From Sphingomonas_Q fennica_A (lineage in GTDB: Bacteria; Pseudomonadota; Alphaproteobacteria; Sphingomonadales; Sphingomonadaceae), in NCBI GenBank assembly GCA_036946415.1, contig JAQIJD010000004.1, positions 62,001 to 126,000 of the forward strand: a stretch of 64,000 nt of DNA. The letters run 5' to 3'. Shown piece after piece: positions 19,446 through 29,086 of this stretch (positions within the stretch are counted from its first letter, which is position 1; every line of letters starts with the position of its first letter). The position numbers and the translations under genes are program-made. The notes beneath the pieces are model-generated. The model worked only from the letters and a program-made list of their open reading frames with translations, ran no database searches and was not told the DNA's origin.

Positions 19446-21209
19446 TTATTTGCGCCCGAACAGCTTCTCGATGTCGCCGTGCCCCAGCTTCACCCAAGTC
19501 GGCCGGCCGTGGTTGCACTGGCCGGAATGGGGCGTCACCTCCATCTCGCGCAGCAGCGCGTTCATCTCCGCGACGGAGAGGATGCGCCCGGCGCGGACCG
19601 AACCGTGGCAGGCCATGGTCGCGGCGACATGGTCGAGCCGTTCCTTCAGCGACAGCGCCTGATCGAAGGCGGCCAGTTCGTCGGCGAGATCAGTGACGAG
19701 GCCGCGCGCCTCCCCCGCCCCCAGCAGCGCGGGCACGGCGCGGACCAGCATCGCCGTCGGCCCGAACCGTTCGAGGTCCAGGCCCAGTTCGGCCAATTCC
19801 GCGATGCGCGCCTCCAGCCGGTCGCAGGCCGGCTCGTCCAGCTCGACCACCTCGGGCAGCAGCAGCGCCTGCGCTGCCACCCGCCCGCCGGCCAGCGCGC
19901 GCCGCATCCGTTCCAGCACCAGCCGTTCGTGCGCGGCATGCTGGTCGATGAGGACGAGGCCGTCGTTGCTTTCCGCCACGATATAGGTCGCCGCCACCTG
20001 CCCCCGCGCCACCCCCAGCGGATGATCGGTGCTGGCCGGCGGCGGGGCGGCGGCCGGCTCGGCGCGCGCCATCGGCGGGGCGATGAAGGTGGTGCGGCGA
20101 TCGGCGAAGCTGCCCTGCGCCGGATAGGCGGGCGCGGGAGGCGCGGCGGCGGCGACCGGTTCGGCCAACCACGACCCCATCGCGCCTGCCGCCACCGGCT
20201 GGGCGCTGCGGTGGCCGGCGGCGTCGAGCGCGTGGCGCAGTCCACCCACGATCAGCCCGCGCACCAGCCCGCTGTCGCGGAAGCGCACCTCCGTCTTGGC
20301 GGGGTGGACGTTGACGTCGACCAGGCCGCCGTCGAGCGACAGGAACAGCGCCACCACCGGATGCCGGTCGCGCGCCAGCATGTCCTGATAGGCACCGCGG
20401 ACCGCGCCCACCAGCAGCCGGTCGCGTACCGGTCGGCCGTTGACGAACAGATATTGATGATCGGCCACGCCGCGATTGAAGGTCGGCAGGCCCGCGACCC
20501 CGGTCAGCCGCACCCCCTCGCGCGCGTGATCGACGGCGACGCTCGCGTCGCGCAGCGCGCGGTCGGTGAGCGCCGCCACCCGCTCCGGCCCGCTCTCCCC
20601 CGCCGCCACGGAAAGCGCGCGCCGCCCGTCATGCTCGAGTGTGAAGCCGATCTGCGGGCAGGCCATCGCCAGCCGCCGCACCGCATCGAGGCAGGCGGCA
20701 TATTCGGCGCGTTCGGAGCGGAGGAACTTGGCGCGCGCCGGCACGCGCGCGAACAGCCCCTCGACGCGGATGCGCGTGCCGGGCGGCAGCGCCGCCGGCC
20801 CTTCCGATACGATCGCGCCATTGTCCACCGTCAGCCGCCAGCCGTCGCTCCCGCGCACCCGGCTCTCGATCGTCAGCGTCGCGACCGAGGCGATCGAGGG
20901 CAAGGCCTCGCCGCGGAAACCGAGCGTGGCGACCCGGTCGATCGCGCCTTCGGCCCACCATTCCTCAGGCAGCTTGGAGGTGGCGTGCCGCTCCAGCGCC
21001 AGCGCCATCTCGGCCGGGGCCATGCCGCAGCCGTCGTCGATCACCTCGATCGCGCCGATCCCGCCCCGTTCCAGCCGAATCGCGATGGCGTGGGCGCCCG
21101 CGTCGATGGCGTTCTCGACCAGTTCCTTCAACGCGCTGGCCGGCCTTTCCACCACTTCGCCGGCCGCGATGCGGTTGACGAGGTGGGTGGGCAGGCGTCG
21201 TATTGACAT
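19446..21209 (-). CDS. mutL: DNA mismatch repair protein MutL
   Basis: MutL couples MutS mismatch recognition to strand removal. The 587-residue protein has the GHKL ATPase N terminus: IAAGEVVERPASALKELVENAIDAG, then DDGCGM (motif II), TLGFRGEALPSIASV (motif III) and GTRIRVEGLF. The C-terminal dimerisation domain includes LIDQHAAHERLV and the end ACHGSVRAGRILSVAEM with PTWVKLGH. The start at 21209 (MSIRRLPTHLVNRIAAGEV) matches the family; the longer frame upstream is unlikely. No DQHAxxExxxxE endonuclease-type Glu can be assigned with certainty from sight alone. Confidence 0.95.
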   Translation of the reverse strand: MSIRRLPTHLVNRIAAGEVVERPASALKELVENAIDAGAHAIAIRLERGGIGAIEVIDDGCGMAPAEMALALERHATSKLPEEWWAEGAIDRVATLGFRGEALPSIASVATLTIESRVRGSDGWRLTVDNGAIVSEGPAALPPGTRIRVEGLFARVPARAKFLRSERAEYAACLDAVRRLAMACPQIGFTLEHDGRRALSVAAGESGPERVAALTDRALRDASVAVDHAREGVRLTGVAGLPTFNRGVADHQYLFVNGRPVRDRLLVGAVRGAYQDMLARDRHPVVALFLSLDGGLVDVNVHPAKTEVRFRDSGLVRGLIVGGLRHALDAAGHRSAQPVAAGAMGSWLAEPVAAAAPPAPAYPAQGSFADRRTTFIAPPMARAEPAAAPPPASTDHPLGVARGQVAATYIVAESNDGLVLIDQHAAHERLVLERMRRALAGGRVAAQALLLPEVVELDEPACDRLEARIAELAELGLDLERFGPTAMLVRAVPALLGAGEARGLVTDLADELAAFDQALSLKERLDHVAATMACHGSVRAGRILSVAEMNALLREMEVTPHSGQCNHGRPTWVKLGHGDIEKLFGRK

Positions 21210-21316
21210 GGCGCAGCCTCTAGCCCAAGCGGGCGCCTTCCGCGACCCGGCAAACATCATCCCTTCGGCGCGAATTCGGCCGGGCGCGCCGCCTTATGAA
21301 GGGTCCGGCAGACGAG

Positions 21317-22360
21317 ATGGCCTTGGCGCGTTGGTTCAAATTCCTGTCGCACGACATGGCGATCGATCTCGGCACCGCGAACACGCTGGTCTACGTGCGC
21401 GGCCGCGGCATCGTCCTCAACGAACCGTCGGTGGTGGCGATCGAGACGGTCAATGGCGTCAAGAAGGTGCGCGCGGTGGGCGACGACGCCAAGCTGATGC
21501 TGGGCAAGACCCCCGAATCGATCGAGGCGATCCGCCCGATGCGCGACGGCGTGATCGCCGACATCGACATCGCCGAGGACATGATCAAATATTTCATCCA
21601 GAAGGTGCACGGCGGCAAGCGCCGCGCGTGGCGCTTTCCGGAGATCGTGATCTGCGTGCCCTCCGGCTCCACCAAGGTGGAACGGCGCGCGATCCGCGAT
21701 GCCGCCTCCAACGCCGGCGCCTCCCAGGTGTGGCTGATCGAGGAGCCGATGGCCGCCGCGATCGGCGCCGACATGCCGGTGACCGAGCCGATCGGATCGA
21801 TGGTGGTCGATATCGGCGGCGGCACCACCGAGGTCGCCGTCCTCTCGCTGCGCGGCCTCGCCTACACCACGTCGGTCCGCGTCGGCGGGGACAAGATGGA
21901 CGAGGCGATCGCCTCTTACGTGCGCCGCAACCACAATCTGCTGATCGGCGAGGCGACGTCCGAGCGGATCAAGAAGGACGTCGGCACCGCCAAGATGCCC
22001 GAGGACGGTCGCGGGGCCGAAATCCACATCAAGGGGCGCGATCTCGTCAACGGCGTGCCCAAGGAGATCGCGATCACCCAGGCGCAGATCGCCGAGGCCC
22101 TGTCCGAACCCGTCGCCCAGATCGTCGAGGGCGTGCGCATCGCGCTCGAGAATACCGCGCCCGAACTGGCCGCCGACATCGTCGACCAGGGGATCGTGCT
22201 GACCGGCGGCGGCGCGCTCCTGAAGGGCATCGACGAGGTGCTGCGCGAGGCGACGGGCCTGCCCGTCTCGGTCGCGGACGATCCGCTCACCTGCGTGGCG
22301 CTGGGCACCGGCCGCGCGCTGGAGGACCAGATGTTCCGCGGCGTCTTGCAGACCGCCTGA
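21317..22360 (+). CDS. mreB: Rod-shape protein MreB (actin homolog)
   Basis: MreB forms membrane-associated filaments that guide lateral wall synthesis. The ATG at 21317 (MALARWFKFLSHDMAIDLG) gives 347 residues, the canonical length, with a short amphipathic N-terminal segment for membrane binding. An ATG at 21296 would add seven residues. Phosphate-binding loops DLGTANT and VDIGGGTTEVA, and the adenosine loop LTGGGALLKG, are visible. It is the first gene of mreBCD-mrdA-rodA, with tight spacing and overlaps downstream. Confidence 0.96.
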   Translation: MALARWFKFLSHDMAIDLGTANTLVYVRGRGIVLNEPSVVAIETVNGVKKVRAVGDDAKLMLGKTPESIEAIRPMRDGVIADIDIAEDMIKYFIQKVHGGKRRAWRFPEIVICVPSGSTKVERRAIRDAASNAGASQVWLIEEPMAAAIGADMPVTEPIGSMVVDIGGGTTEVAVLSLRGLAYTTSVRVGGDKMDEAIASYVRRNHNLLIGEATSERIKKDVGTAKMPEDGRGAEIHIKGRDLVNGVPKEIAITQAQIAEALSEPVAQIVEGVRIALENTAPELAADIVDQGIVLTGGGALLKGIDEVLREATGLPVSVADDPLTCVALGTGRALEDQMFRGVLQTA

Positions 22361-22388
22361 CCGGCCGCCCGCGCGAGGAGCAACGCCC

Positions 22389-23273
22389 ATGGAGCGGGAG
22401 GCCAAGCGCCGCCGGGGCTTTTCGAGGCGCGTCCATTATACGCTGTTCGCGGGCTATGTGATCGCCATCGCCGGCATCGTCGCCGGCCTCATCCTGCTCG
22501 CCGTCCAGCGGCTGCAACCGGCGCTGCTGCTGCCGTTGCGCGGCACGATGCTGGATGCGACCGCGCCGGTGACGGGCGCGGGGCGCGGCGTGGTGCGCGG
22601 CGCCGCGGCGGTCGGCGGCGACATCGCCGCCTATTGGAACGCCGGCGCGCAGAATGCGGCGCTGAAGGCCGAGCTGGCCGCCGCCCGCCGCCGCCTGATC
22701 CGCGCCCGTGCGATCGAGGAGGAGAACCGCCGCCTGCGCCGGCTGGCAGCGGTGCGCGTGCGCGTGCCGCGCGTGATCGTCGCCGCCCCGGTGATCGGAT
22801 CGACGCTCGCCGGCCAGCGCCGCACCGCGACGCTGTCGGCCGGATCGCTGGACGGGGTGGCGACGGGCATGCCGGTGCGTTCGGCGGACGGGGTGGTCGG
22901 CCTCGTCCATGAGGTGGGCCGCACGGCGGCGACCGTGCTGCTGCTGACCGACGGCGCCAGCACCGTGCCGGTCCGCGTCGTCCGCACCGGCCAGCCCGCG
23001 CTTGCCGCGGGCCGCGGGGACGGCACGCTCGACGTGCGGGTGGTGATCGGGGGCGGCATTCCGTTCCGCCGCGGCGATCTCCTCGTCACCTCGGGCACGG
23101 GCGGCGTCTACCCGCCCGGCGTGCCGGTGGCGCTGGTGACGAGCGTCGATCGCGATGCGGCGGTGGCGCGGCCGCTGGCCGATCCCGCCCGGCTCGATTT
23201 CGCGCTGGTCGAACCGGCGGCCGCCCCGCCCGCGCCGCCCCCGCCCCCCGCGCTTCCGCCGCGCCGGCCATGA
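22389..23273 (+). CDS. mreC: Rod-shape protein MreC
   Basis: MreC is a bitopic inner-membrane protein that scaffolds PBP2 and RodA in the elongasome. The 294-residue protein has a cytoplasmic basic start, one membrane helix (about 18-40, YVIAIAGIVAGLILLAV) and a coiled coil (ALKAELAAARRRLIRARAIE). The beta-rich domain follows with SLDGVATGMPVRSADGVVGLVHEVG and RRGDLLVTSGTGGVYPPGVPV. The C-terminal 25 residues are Pro/Ala rich. Its stop overlaps the mreD start (ATGA). Confidence 0.94.
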   Translation: MEREAKRRRGFSRRVHYTLFAGYVIAIAGIVAGLILLAVQRLQPALLLPLRGTMLDATAPVTGAGRGVVRGAAAVGGDIAAYWNAGAQNAALKAELAAARRRLIRARAIEEENRRLRRLAAVRVRVPRVIVAAPVIGSTLAGQRRTATLSAGSLDGVATGMPVRSADGVVGLVHEVGRTAATVLLLTDGASTVPVRVVRTGQPALAAGRGDGTLDVRVVIGGGIPFRRGDLLVTSGTGGVYPPGVPVALVTSVDRDAAVARPLADPARLDFALVEPAAAPPAPPPPPALPPRRP

Positions 23274-23797
23274 TCCGCCCGGGCAGACGATCCGCCCGCC
23301 CCGCTCTGCCGGCGGCGGCGGTGCGCTGGCGGCTGACGTTGGTGCCGGCCGGATCGGTGCTGGCCGGATCGGCGACGGCGCTGCTGCCCTTCGTCGTCTC
23401 GGTGCCGGCGCTGCCGCCGTTCGGCCTGCTCCTATTGCTCGGCTGGAGCCTGCTGCGCACCGCGCTGTGGCCGGCGTGGGTGGCGTTGCCGCTGGGCTTC
23501 GCCGACGATCTGATGACGGGCAATCCGATCGGCACCGCGATGGTGCTGTGGACGGTGACGCTGCTGGCGCTGCAACTGATCGACCGGGCCGTCGCCTGGC
23601 GCGACCATTGGGTCGATTGGGCGATCGCCGCCGCCGCCATCCAGTTCTGCACCGGCGCCGGCTGGCTGATCGCGGGCGTGGGCGGCGGGCGCGGCGCCTT
23701 CGTGGTCGCGGCGGGGCAGGCGGCGGTCGCCATCCTGTGCTATCCGGCGGCGGTGCGGATCGTGGCGCTTCTCGACAGATGGCGGCTGAAGCGGTGA
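23270..23797 (+). CDS. mreD: Rod-shape protein MreD
   Basis: MreD is a small polytopic membrane component of the elongasome. The 175-residue protein has about five hydrophobic helices, including FVVSVPALPPFGLLLLLGWS, the family-typical FADDLMTGNPIGTAMVLW segment and a C-terminal helix. Start and stop are coupled to mreC and mrdA by short overlaps. Sequence conservation in this family is low, and the identification leans partly on gene order. Confidence 0.92.
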   Translation: MIRPGRRSARPALPAAAVRWRLTLVPAGSVLAGSATALLPFVVSVPALPPFGLLLLLGWSLLRTALWPAWVALPLGFADDLMTGNPIGTAMVLWTVTLLALQLIDRAVAWRDHWVDWAIAAAAIQFCTGAGWLIAGVGGGRGAFVVAAGQAAVAILCYPAAVRIVALLDRWRLKR

Positions 23798-25887
23798 GAT
23801 TGCCGCGGCGGACCGTGACCGACCAGTTGCGCCAGCTGACCTTCACCCGGCGCGCGCTGGTGGTGGGGGGCGCGCAGGCCGGCGTGGCGGCGCTGCTGGG
23901 CGGGCGGATGGCGTGGCTCGCCATCGCCGAGAACGAACGCTACCGCTCGCTGTCCGAAAGCAACCGCGTGCAGCAGACGATGATCCCGCCGCGGCGCGGC
24001 TGGATCGTCGATCGCCACGGCCGCCCGCTCGCCATCAACCGCACCAATTTCCGCGTCGACCTGATCCCCGACCGGATCGAGGATGCCGACCGGGTGATCG
24101 CCGACCTGCGCCGCCTGCTCGGCCTGACCGACGAGGAGGTGGAACGGGTGCAGGCCGCCCTCGCCAAGGGCCCGCGCGTGCGGCCCGTCCCGGTGAAGGA
24201 GAATATCGATTACGAGCGGTTCGCCGCTCTGTCCGTCCGCGCCGCCGAGATGCCGGGGGTGGCGCCCGCCAGCGGCGCCGCGCGCTTCTATCCGGCAGGC
24301 GCCGCGGTCGGCCATCTGCTCGGCTATGTCGGCCCCGCCTCGGCCGCGGATTACGAGAAGACGCGCGATCCGTTGCTCGTCACCCCCGGTTTCAAGATCG
24401 GCAAGGAGGGGCTGGAGAGGACGATGGAGCCGTGGCTGCGCGGCCGGCCCGGCGCCAAGCGTTCGGAAGTGACCGCCCACGGCCGGATCGTGGCCGAACT
24501 CACGACCCGGCCCGAGGTCGTCGGCCGCACGCTCCAGCTCACCATCGATGCCGCGCTCCAGCGCTATGCGGCGCGGCGGCTGGGGCCGAACAGCGGATCG
24601 GCGGTGGTGATCGATACCGCCAGCGGCGACATATTGGCGATGGCCTCGATGCCCGCCTACGATCCCAACAGCTTCTCGGACGGGATCAGCCATTCCGAAT
24701 GGAACATGCTGTCGGCGAGCGACCACGTGCCGCTGATGAACAAGGTGCTGCAGGGCCTCTATCCGCCCGGCTCCACCGTCAAGCCGATGAACGCGCTGGC
24801 GCTGTTGCAGGCCGGCGTCGATGCGCGCGAGCGGGTGTTCTGCTCGGGCGCCTACCGGCTCGGCCGCACCGTCTTCCACTGCCACAAGCGCCGCGGCCAC
24901 GGCCCGCTCGATATGCGCGGCGCGATCATGCAGAGCTGCGACGTCTATTTCTACACGATGATCCGCCGGCTCGGCATCGACCGGCTGGCGGTGATGATGC
25001 GGGCGATGGGCCTCGGGCAGCGCTTCGACCTGCCGTTCGTCTCGCAGCGCTACGGCACGGTGCCGGACAGCGCGTGGAAGGAGCGCAAATATCATCGCGA
25101 CTGGACGGTGGCGGACACGATCAACGCCTCGATCGGGCAGGGCTATATCCTCTCCAACCCGTTGCAGCTGGCGGTGATGGCGGCGCGGCTCGCGAGCGGG
25201 CGCGCGCTCGATCCGCGGCTGATCGCCAACCGCCGCTACGGACCTGTCGGCGGGCCGATCGGCGCCAGCGAGGAGCATCTGGGCGTCGTGCGCGATGCGA
25301 TGTGGGGGGTGGTGAACGGCGGCGGCACCGGCGGCAGCGCGCGCATGGCGGTGCCGGACGTGGCGCTGGCGGGCAAGACCGGCACCGCCCAGGTGCGCCG
25401 CATCTCGATGGCGGAGCGGCGCACCGGCGTTCTCTCCGATGCCGCCACCCCCTTCCGCCTGCGCGACCATTCGCTGTTCGTGGGGTTCGCGCCGTTCGGC
25501 AACCCCCGCTACGCCTGCGCGGTGGTGCTGGAACATAGCGGCCACCTGACCACCGCCGCGCCGATGGCGCGCGACATATTGACCTTCCTGTTCGAGCCGC
25601 AGCGCGCGCTCCGCACCGTCGAGGCGCTGGAAGCCGAGTGGGGCGGCGGGATCGAGCAGCGGATGGCGGCGGAAGCCGCGGCGTGGCGGATCGAGCATGA
25701 GGGCGCGCGCCGCCCGCTGCCGCCCCCGCCCGAGGATACGCCCGAAGACCTGCCCGCGCCCGAAGGCCGCCCCGACGAGGCGGCGGTGCCCGGCACCACG
25801 CCCCCGCCCGAGGAAAGCGACGAGGCCGCCGCCCCGGCGCCCGCCCCCTCCCCCCCGCCCGCCGGCGCCATCGGACCTGCGACATGA
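23779..25887 (+). CDS. mrdA: Penicillin-binding protein 2 (elongasome transpeptidase)
   Basis: PBP2 crosslinks peptidoglycan during elongation, working with RodA. About 702 residues: a cytoplasmic start, one membrane helix (26-45), a pedestal domain with RRGWIVDRHGRPLAINRTNFRV, and the transpeptidase domain. The active-site SxxK is Ser332-Lys335 (GSTVKPM) and KTG is at 533-535. The tail of about 65 residues after the catalytic domain is a low-complexity Pro/Glu/Ala extension. The ATG at 23779 overlaps mreD by 19 bases; a GTG at 23794, overlapping the mreD stop as GTGA, is an equally good start. Confidence 0.95.
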   Translation: MAAEAVRLPRRTVTDQLRQLTFTRRALVVGGAQAGVAALLGGRMAWLAIAENERYRSLSESNRVQQTMIPPRRGWIVDRHGRPLAINRTNFRVDLIPDRIEDADRVIADLRRLLGLTDEEVERVQAALAKGPRVRPVPVKENIDYERFAALSVRAAEMPGVAPASGAARFYPAGAAVGHLLGYVGPASAADYEKTRDPLLVTPGFKIGKEGLERTMEPWLRGRPGAKRSEVTAHGRIVAELTTRPEVVGRTLQLTIDAALQRYAARRLGPNSGSAVVIDTASGDILAMASMPAYDPNSFSDGISHSEWNMLSASDHVPLMNKVLQGLYPPGSTVKPMNALALLQAGVDARERVFCSGAYRLGRTVFHCHKRRGHGPLDMRGAIMQSCDVYFYTMIRRLGIDRLAVMMRAMGLGQRFDLPFVSQRYGTVPDSAWKERKYHRDWTVADTINASIGQGYILSNPLQLAVMAARLASGRALDPRLIANRRYGPVGGPIGASEEHLGVVRDAMWGVVNGGGTGGSARMAVPDVALAGKTGTAQVRRISMAERRTGVLSDAATPFRLRDHSLFVGFAPFGNPRYACAVVLEHSGHLTTAAPMARDILTFLFEPQRALRTVEALEAEWGGGIEQRMAAEAAAWRIEHEGARRPLPPPPEDTPEDLPAPEGRPDEAAVPGTTPPPEESDEAAAPAPAPSPPPAGAIGPAT

Positions 25888-26981
25888 ACGGCCATCCCTT
25901 CCTCCCCGCGCCGATCGCGCAGGTGCCGTGGCGGCTGGTGCTGCTGGTGGTGGCGATCGCCGGCTTCGGCCTCGTCGTCCTCTATTCGGCGGCGGGCGGC
26001 AGCGCGCGGCCATGGGCGCTCAACCAGGGCGTCCGCTTCCTCGGCTTTCTGGGGGCGGCGCTGCTGGTGGCGCGCGCGGGCGAGGCGCGGCTGAAGGCGG
26101 TGGCGCTGCCCGCCTATCTGATCCTCGTCGGGCTGCTGGTGGCGGTGGAATTGTTCGGCTTCGTCGGCGGCGGCAGCCGGCGCTGGCTCGACCTCGGCAT
26201 CATCCGCCTGCAACCGTCCGAGCTGATGAAGCCGGCGATCGTCCTCGTCCTCGCCCGCTTCTACGATCTGCTGCCGGTCGCCGAGACGCGGTCGTGGAAC
26301 GCCATATGGCCGGCGGCGGTGCTGATCGGCGTGCCGTTCGTGCTGGTGATGGCGCAGCCCGATCTCGGCACCGGGCTGATGATCGTGTTCGGCGGGCTTA
26401 CCGTCACCTTCCTCGCCGGGCTGCCCTTGCGGCTCTATGTCGGCGGGGCGGCGGCGCTGGCGGCGGCCTTCCCGCTCGCCTGGGGGATGCTGCACGACTA
26501 TCAGCGCGATCGGGTGCGCATCTTCCTCGATCCGGAGAGCGATCCGCTTGGCGCCGGCTATCACATCATCCAGTCCAAGATCGCGATCGGTTCGGGCGGC
26601 CTCTTCGGCAAGGGCTTCCTGGGCGGCACGCAGAGCCACCTCGACTATCTGCCCGAGGGCCATACCGACTTCGTGTTCGCGACGATGGCGGAGGAATGGG
26701 GGCTGGCGGGCGGCATCGCCATCATCGCCCTCTATTTCCTCGTCGTGCGCTGGGGCATGCGCGTGGCGGGGCGCGCCCAGACCCGCTTCGCCCGGCTGGC
26801 GGCGGCGGGGCTCGCCACCACGATCTTCTTCTATGTCGCGATCAACCTGTCGATGGTGATGGGGCTGGCGCCGGTCGTCGGCATCCCGCTGCCGCTCGTC
26901 TCCTTCGGCGGATCGGCGATGATGACGGTGATGCTGTGCCTGGGCATGCTGATGGCGCTGGACCGCAGCCAGCGCCGCTGA
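25884..26981 (+). CDS. rodA: Peptidoglycan glycosyltransferase RodA
   Basis: RodA is the SEDS-family polymerase of the elongasome. The 365-residue protein has about ten hydrophobic helices and the SEDS signatures: GGGSRRWLDLG, LQPSELMKPAIVL, LVMAQPDLGTG, QSKIAIGSGGLFGKG and a C-terminal PLPLVSFGGSAMMT. Its ATG overlaps the mrdA stop. It is the last gene of the shape operon; tRNA-Lys follows about 100 bases later. Confidence 0.96.
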   Translation: MNGHPFLPAPIAQVPWRLVLLVVAIAGFGLVVLYSAAGGSARPWALNQGVRFLGFLGAALLVARAGEARLKAVALPAYLILVGLLVAVELFGFVGGGSRRWLDLGIIRLQPSELMKPAIVLVLARFYDLLPVAETRSWNAIWPAAVLIGVPFVLVMAQPDLGTGLMIVFGGLTVTFLAGLPLRLYVGGAAALAAAFPLAWGMLHDYQRDRVRIFLDPESDPLGAGYHIIQSKIAIGSGGLFGKGFLGGTQSHLDYLPEGHTDFVFATMAEEWGLAGGIAIIALYFLVVRWGMRVAGRAQTRFARLAAAGLATTIFFYVAINLSMVMGLAPVVGIPLPLVSFGGSAMMTVMLCLGMLMALDRSQRR

Positions 26982-27080
26982 CCATCGCGATTTTTCGCAT
27001 TTTGGCCTTTACAGCCCCGCCCGCCCCCTGTAACCGGCCGCTCTCCGCACCGGACCGGCCCCGACGCCGCCCCGCGGAAT

Positions 27081-27156
<76 letters not shown>

Positions 27157-27177
27157 TTTTCCCACACGCCGTGGTCT

Positions 27178-27891
27178 TCACGTCGTTGCCATCGCCAAAC
27201 GCGCACGACTGCGCGGCAGGCGGAGATCGCCCGGTGCGGCGCTCTTGACCAGCGCCAACAGCGAACGAATGGCGATCGCCTTGATCTGCGGCATGCGGCC
27301 TTCCCAAGGCTTTCCGTGCCCGGCGAAGATCGTCGTGCCTTCCATCGTCGCGCTGATGAACAGGGCCAGCGTCAGACATTCGTCGTCTGACAGGGCGGGG
27401 TTCACCGCCGCGACGGCGTCGGCGATGCCGCGCTGGGCGCGGGCGTAGAAATTCTGGACCAGTTGATCGACGCCCGCATCGTGATTGGCCAGCGCCCACA
27501 GTTCGGGAAAGAGGTTTGTCGTCGTCTTCGAGCGGATGTCGTCGAGCGTGAAGCCGATGATCCGGCTCAGCCGCACGTCGGGCCGCCCCGACGTGCCTTC
27601 GAGGATCTCGGCGGCGGCGTCCGCATAGCCGTTGAGAATGGCATCGAGCAACTCGCGGACGAGATGCTCCTTGCGCGGGAAATAATAGCTGAGATTGCCC
27701 ACCTTCATCCCGCATTCGGCGGCGATGCGGCGGAGGGTGAAGGCGCGCGAGCCTTCGTCCACCAGCACGGTCAGCGCCGACCGTAGGATAAGTTCGATCG
27801 TCTCGGTGCCGCAGGCATAGGCGCCTTCGCGGGCGCGGATGCGCAGCGGCGGAATCTCTTCGGGCATCGTGCCCGGCTCCTGCTCCATCAC
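27178..27891 (-). CDS. TetR-family transcriptional regulator
   Basis: A 237-residue regulator with an N-terminal helix-turn-helix: FTLRRIAAECGMKVGNLSYY followed by FPRKEHLVRELLDAIL, the standard TetR DNA-binding pattern. The C-terminal ligand domain is all-helical with no recognisable ligand type. It lies 78 bases downstream of, and codirectional with, the TTQ amine dehydrogenase operon, so it is a candidate regulator of that operon. No palindrome clearly matching a TetR operator was identified immediately upstream. Confidence 0.88.
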   Translation of the reverse strand: MMEQEPGTMPEEIPPLRIRAREGAYACGTETIELILRSALTVLVDEGSRAFTLRRIAAECGMKVGNLSYYFPRKEHLVRELLDAILNGYADAAAEILEGTSGRPDVRLSRIIGFTLDDIRSKTTTNLFPELWALANHDAGVDQLVQNFYARAQRGIADAVAAVNPALSDDECLTLALFISATMEGTTIFAGHGKPWEGRMPQIKAIAIRSLLALVKSAAPGDLRLPRSRARLAMATT

Positions 27892-27969
27892 CGTTCCGTC
27901 CTCGTTTCCCAGGACAGCTCAATGGCATCGGCGGGCCGATATGCAAGCCGGGGGCCGTATCAAAGTCTG

Positions 27970-28503
27970 TCAGGCAGGCTTGCCGCCCGCCGTGGGATAG
28001 AGCCGACGGAGCGAGGCCGGCGCCCGGCAGGCGCGGATTACCTGATCGACCAGCCGCGCGCGCAACGCCGTCAGCGGCATGCCGTCGAGCGGCTGGAGGC
28101 GTTCGCGCGCCACCTCGGCGGCGGTGAACGGTGCCGCCGTGCCTGGGGCGCTCGCCCCGCCCAGATCGAACACGACATAGTTCAGCAGGTCGGCCAGCTG
28201 CGCATTGTCGGTGATGCGGGAATGGGCGACGTTCGGCAGCCGGATCAGATAGGCGCGCGCTTCGGGCGTGCAGAGGAAATAGCCGATCCGATCCCGTAGC
28301 GCGGGCAGCAGCGCCGGCGCCGAATCGCCGCCGATGCCGTGGCAGCCGCCGCAATTCTCGACATAGTCCGACCGCGCCTGGGCGGGATCGGCGATGCGCC
28401 CGGCGATCCCCGCGGCCAGCGCCACGCCGCCGCCCCCCGCCGCAAGGATCAGGAGCGCCGCCAGCCGCGCCTCGCCGCGCACCCCCGGCTTATTGGGCCG
28501 CAC
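27970..28503 (-). CDS. Monoheme cytochrome c of the TTQ amine dehydrogenase cluster
   Basis: A 177-residue exported protein with a hydrophobic signal segment (LAALLILAAGGGGVALAAG) and one heme motif, Cys51-Gly-Gly-Cys54-His55. A methionine ligand is not certain. It overlaps the end of the small-subunit gene by 14 bases. In the Alcaligenes faecalis aromatic-amine dehydrogenase cluster, as I recall it, a small monoheme cytochrome gene follows aauA in the same way. It probably carries electrons from the TTQ enzyme or the quinone-forming maturation chain. This role is inferred from position. Confidence 0.82.
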   Translation of the reverse strand: MRPNKPGVRGEARLAALLILAAGGGGVALAAGIAGRIADPAQARSDYVENCGGCHGIGGDSAPALLPALRDRIGYFLCTPEARAYLIRLPNVAHSRITDNAQLADLLNYVVFDLGGASAPGTAAPFTAAEVARERLQPLDGMPLTALRARLVDQVIRACRAPASLRRLYPTAGGKPA

Positions 28504-29035
28504 CGACCAGGACCGCCGTCGAACAATGATATTCCATGCTGCTGGTGCCGAAGCACCAGATGATGTTGTTGTTCAATTGCGGCACGTAGAGCTGCGTCTC
28601 GCGATCGGTATTGTCGCAATTGCACTGGCCGCAGGCGGGCTTGCCGCAACAATCGCGGTAGGCGATCAGATAGGCCTTGCCCTGATCGGGGTTGATGCAG
28701 GTGCCGACCCACGACACGGGGGACGGCTGCGCCCCCGGCGGGCAGGAACTGACGCCACCGCCGCAACAGGAACACAGCGATCCGTCGATGGCGCAATAGC
28801 GCCAGTAATCGCACTTGGTATCGTCCTTGGTCTGCGCGGTGCGGGCGAAGGCGGTCTTCGCCTCGACCGATCGATCGGGCTTCTGCGCCCCCGCCCGGCT
28901 GACCGGCAGCAAGGGGAAGACCGGCGCGGCGACGATCGCCGCCCCCAGCTTCGACAACATCCCCCGGCGCGAGCTTGCCCCCGCCAGACGGCGCAGCAGC
29001 CTTTCCCCGATGGCATCGACCTTCGTGCTGTCCAT
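28490..29035 (-). CDS. aauA: TTQ-containing amine dehydrogenase small subunit (AauA/MauA type)
   Basis: The periplasmic catalytic subunit that oxidises a primary amine to aldehyde plus ammonia using tryptophan tryptophylquinone. The 181-residue precursor has an N-terminal region with RR before a hydrophobic stretch, like the Tat-type leaders of this family, and many cysteines (CDYWRYC, CSCCGG, RDCCG, CNC). The TTQ tryptophans are Trp109 (PVSWVGTC) and Trp160 (NIIWCFG) and the catalytic Asp is Asp128 (AYRDCC). These are exactly the precursor numbers used for A. faecalis aromatic-amine dehydrogenase. Residue 172 is Ser where Thr is found in the characterised enzymes. Confidence 0.92.
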   Translation of the reverse strand: MDSTKVDAIGERLLRRLAGASSRRGMLSKLGAAIVAAPVFPLLPVSRAGAQKPDRSVEAKTAFARTAQTKDDTKCDYWRYCAIDGSLCSCCGGGVSSCPPGAQPSPVSWVGTCINPDQGKAYLIAYRDCCGKPACGQCNCDNTDRETQLYVPQLNNNIIWCFGTSSMEYHCSTAVLVGAAQ

Positions 29036-29086
29036 GATCCCGCCCCCCTTGGTCCCCGTGATGCGTGCTATGCGATGCGTGTGTCC

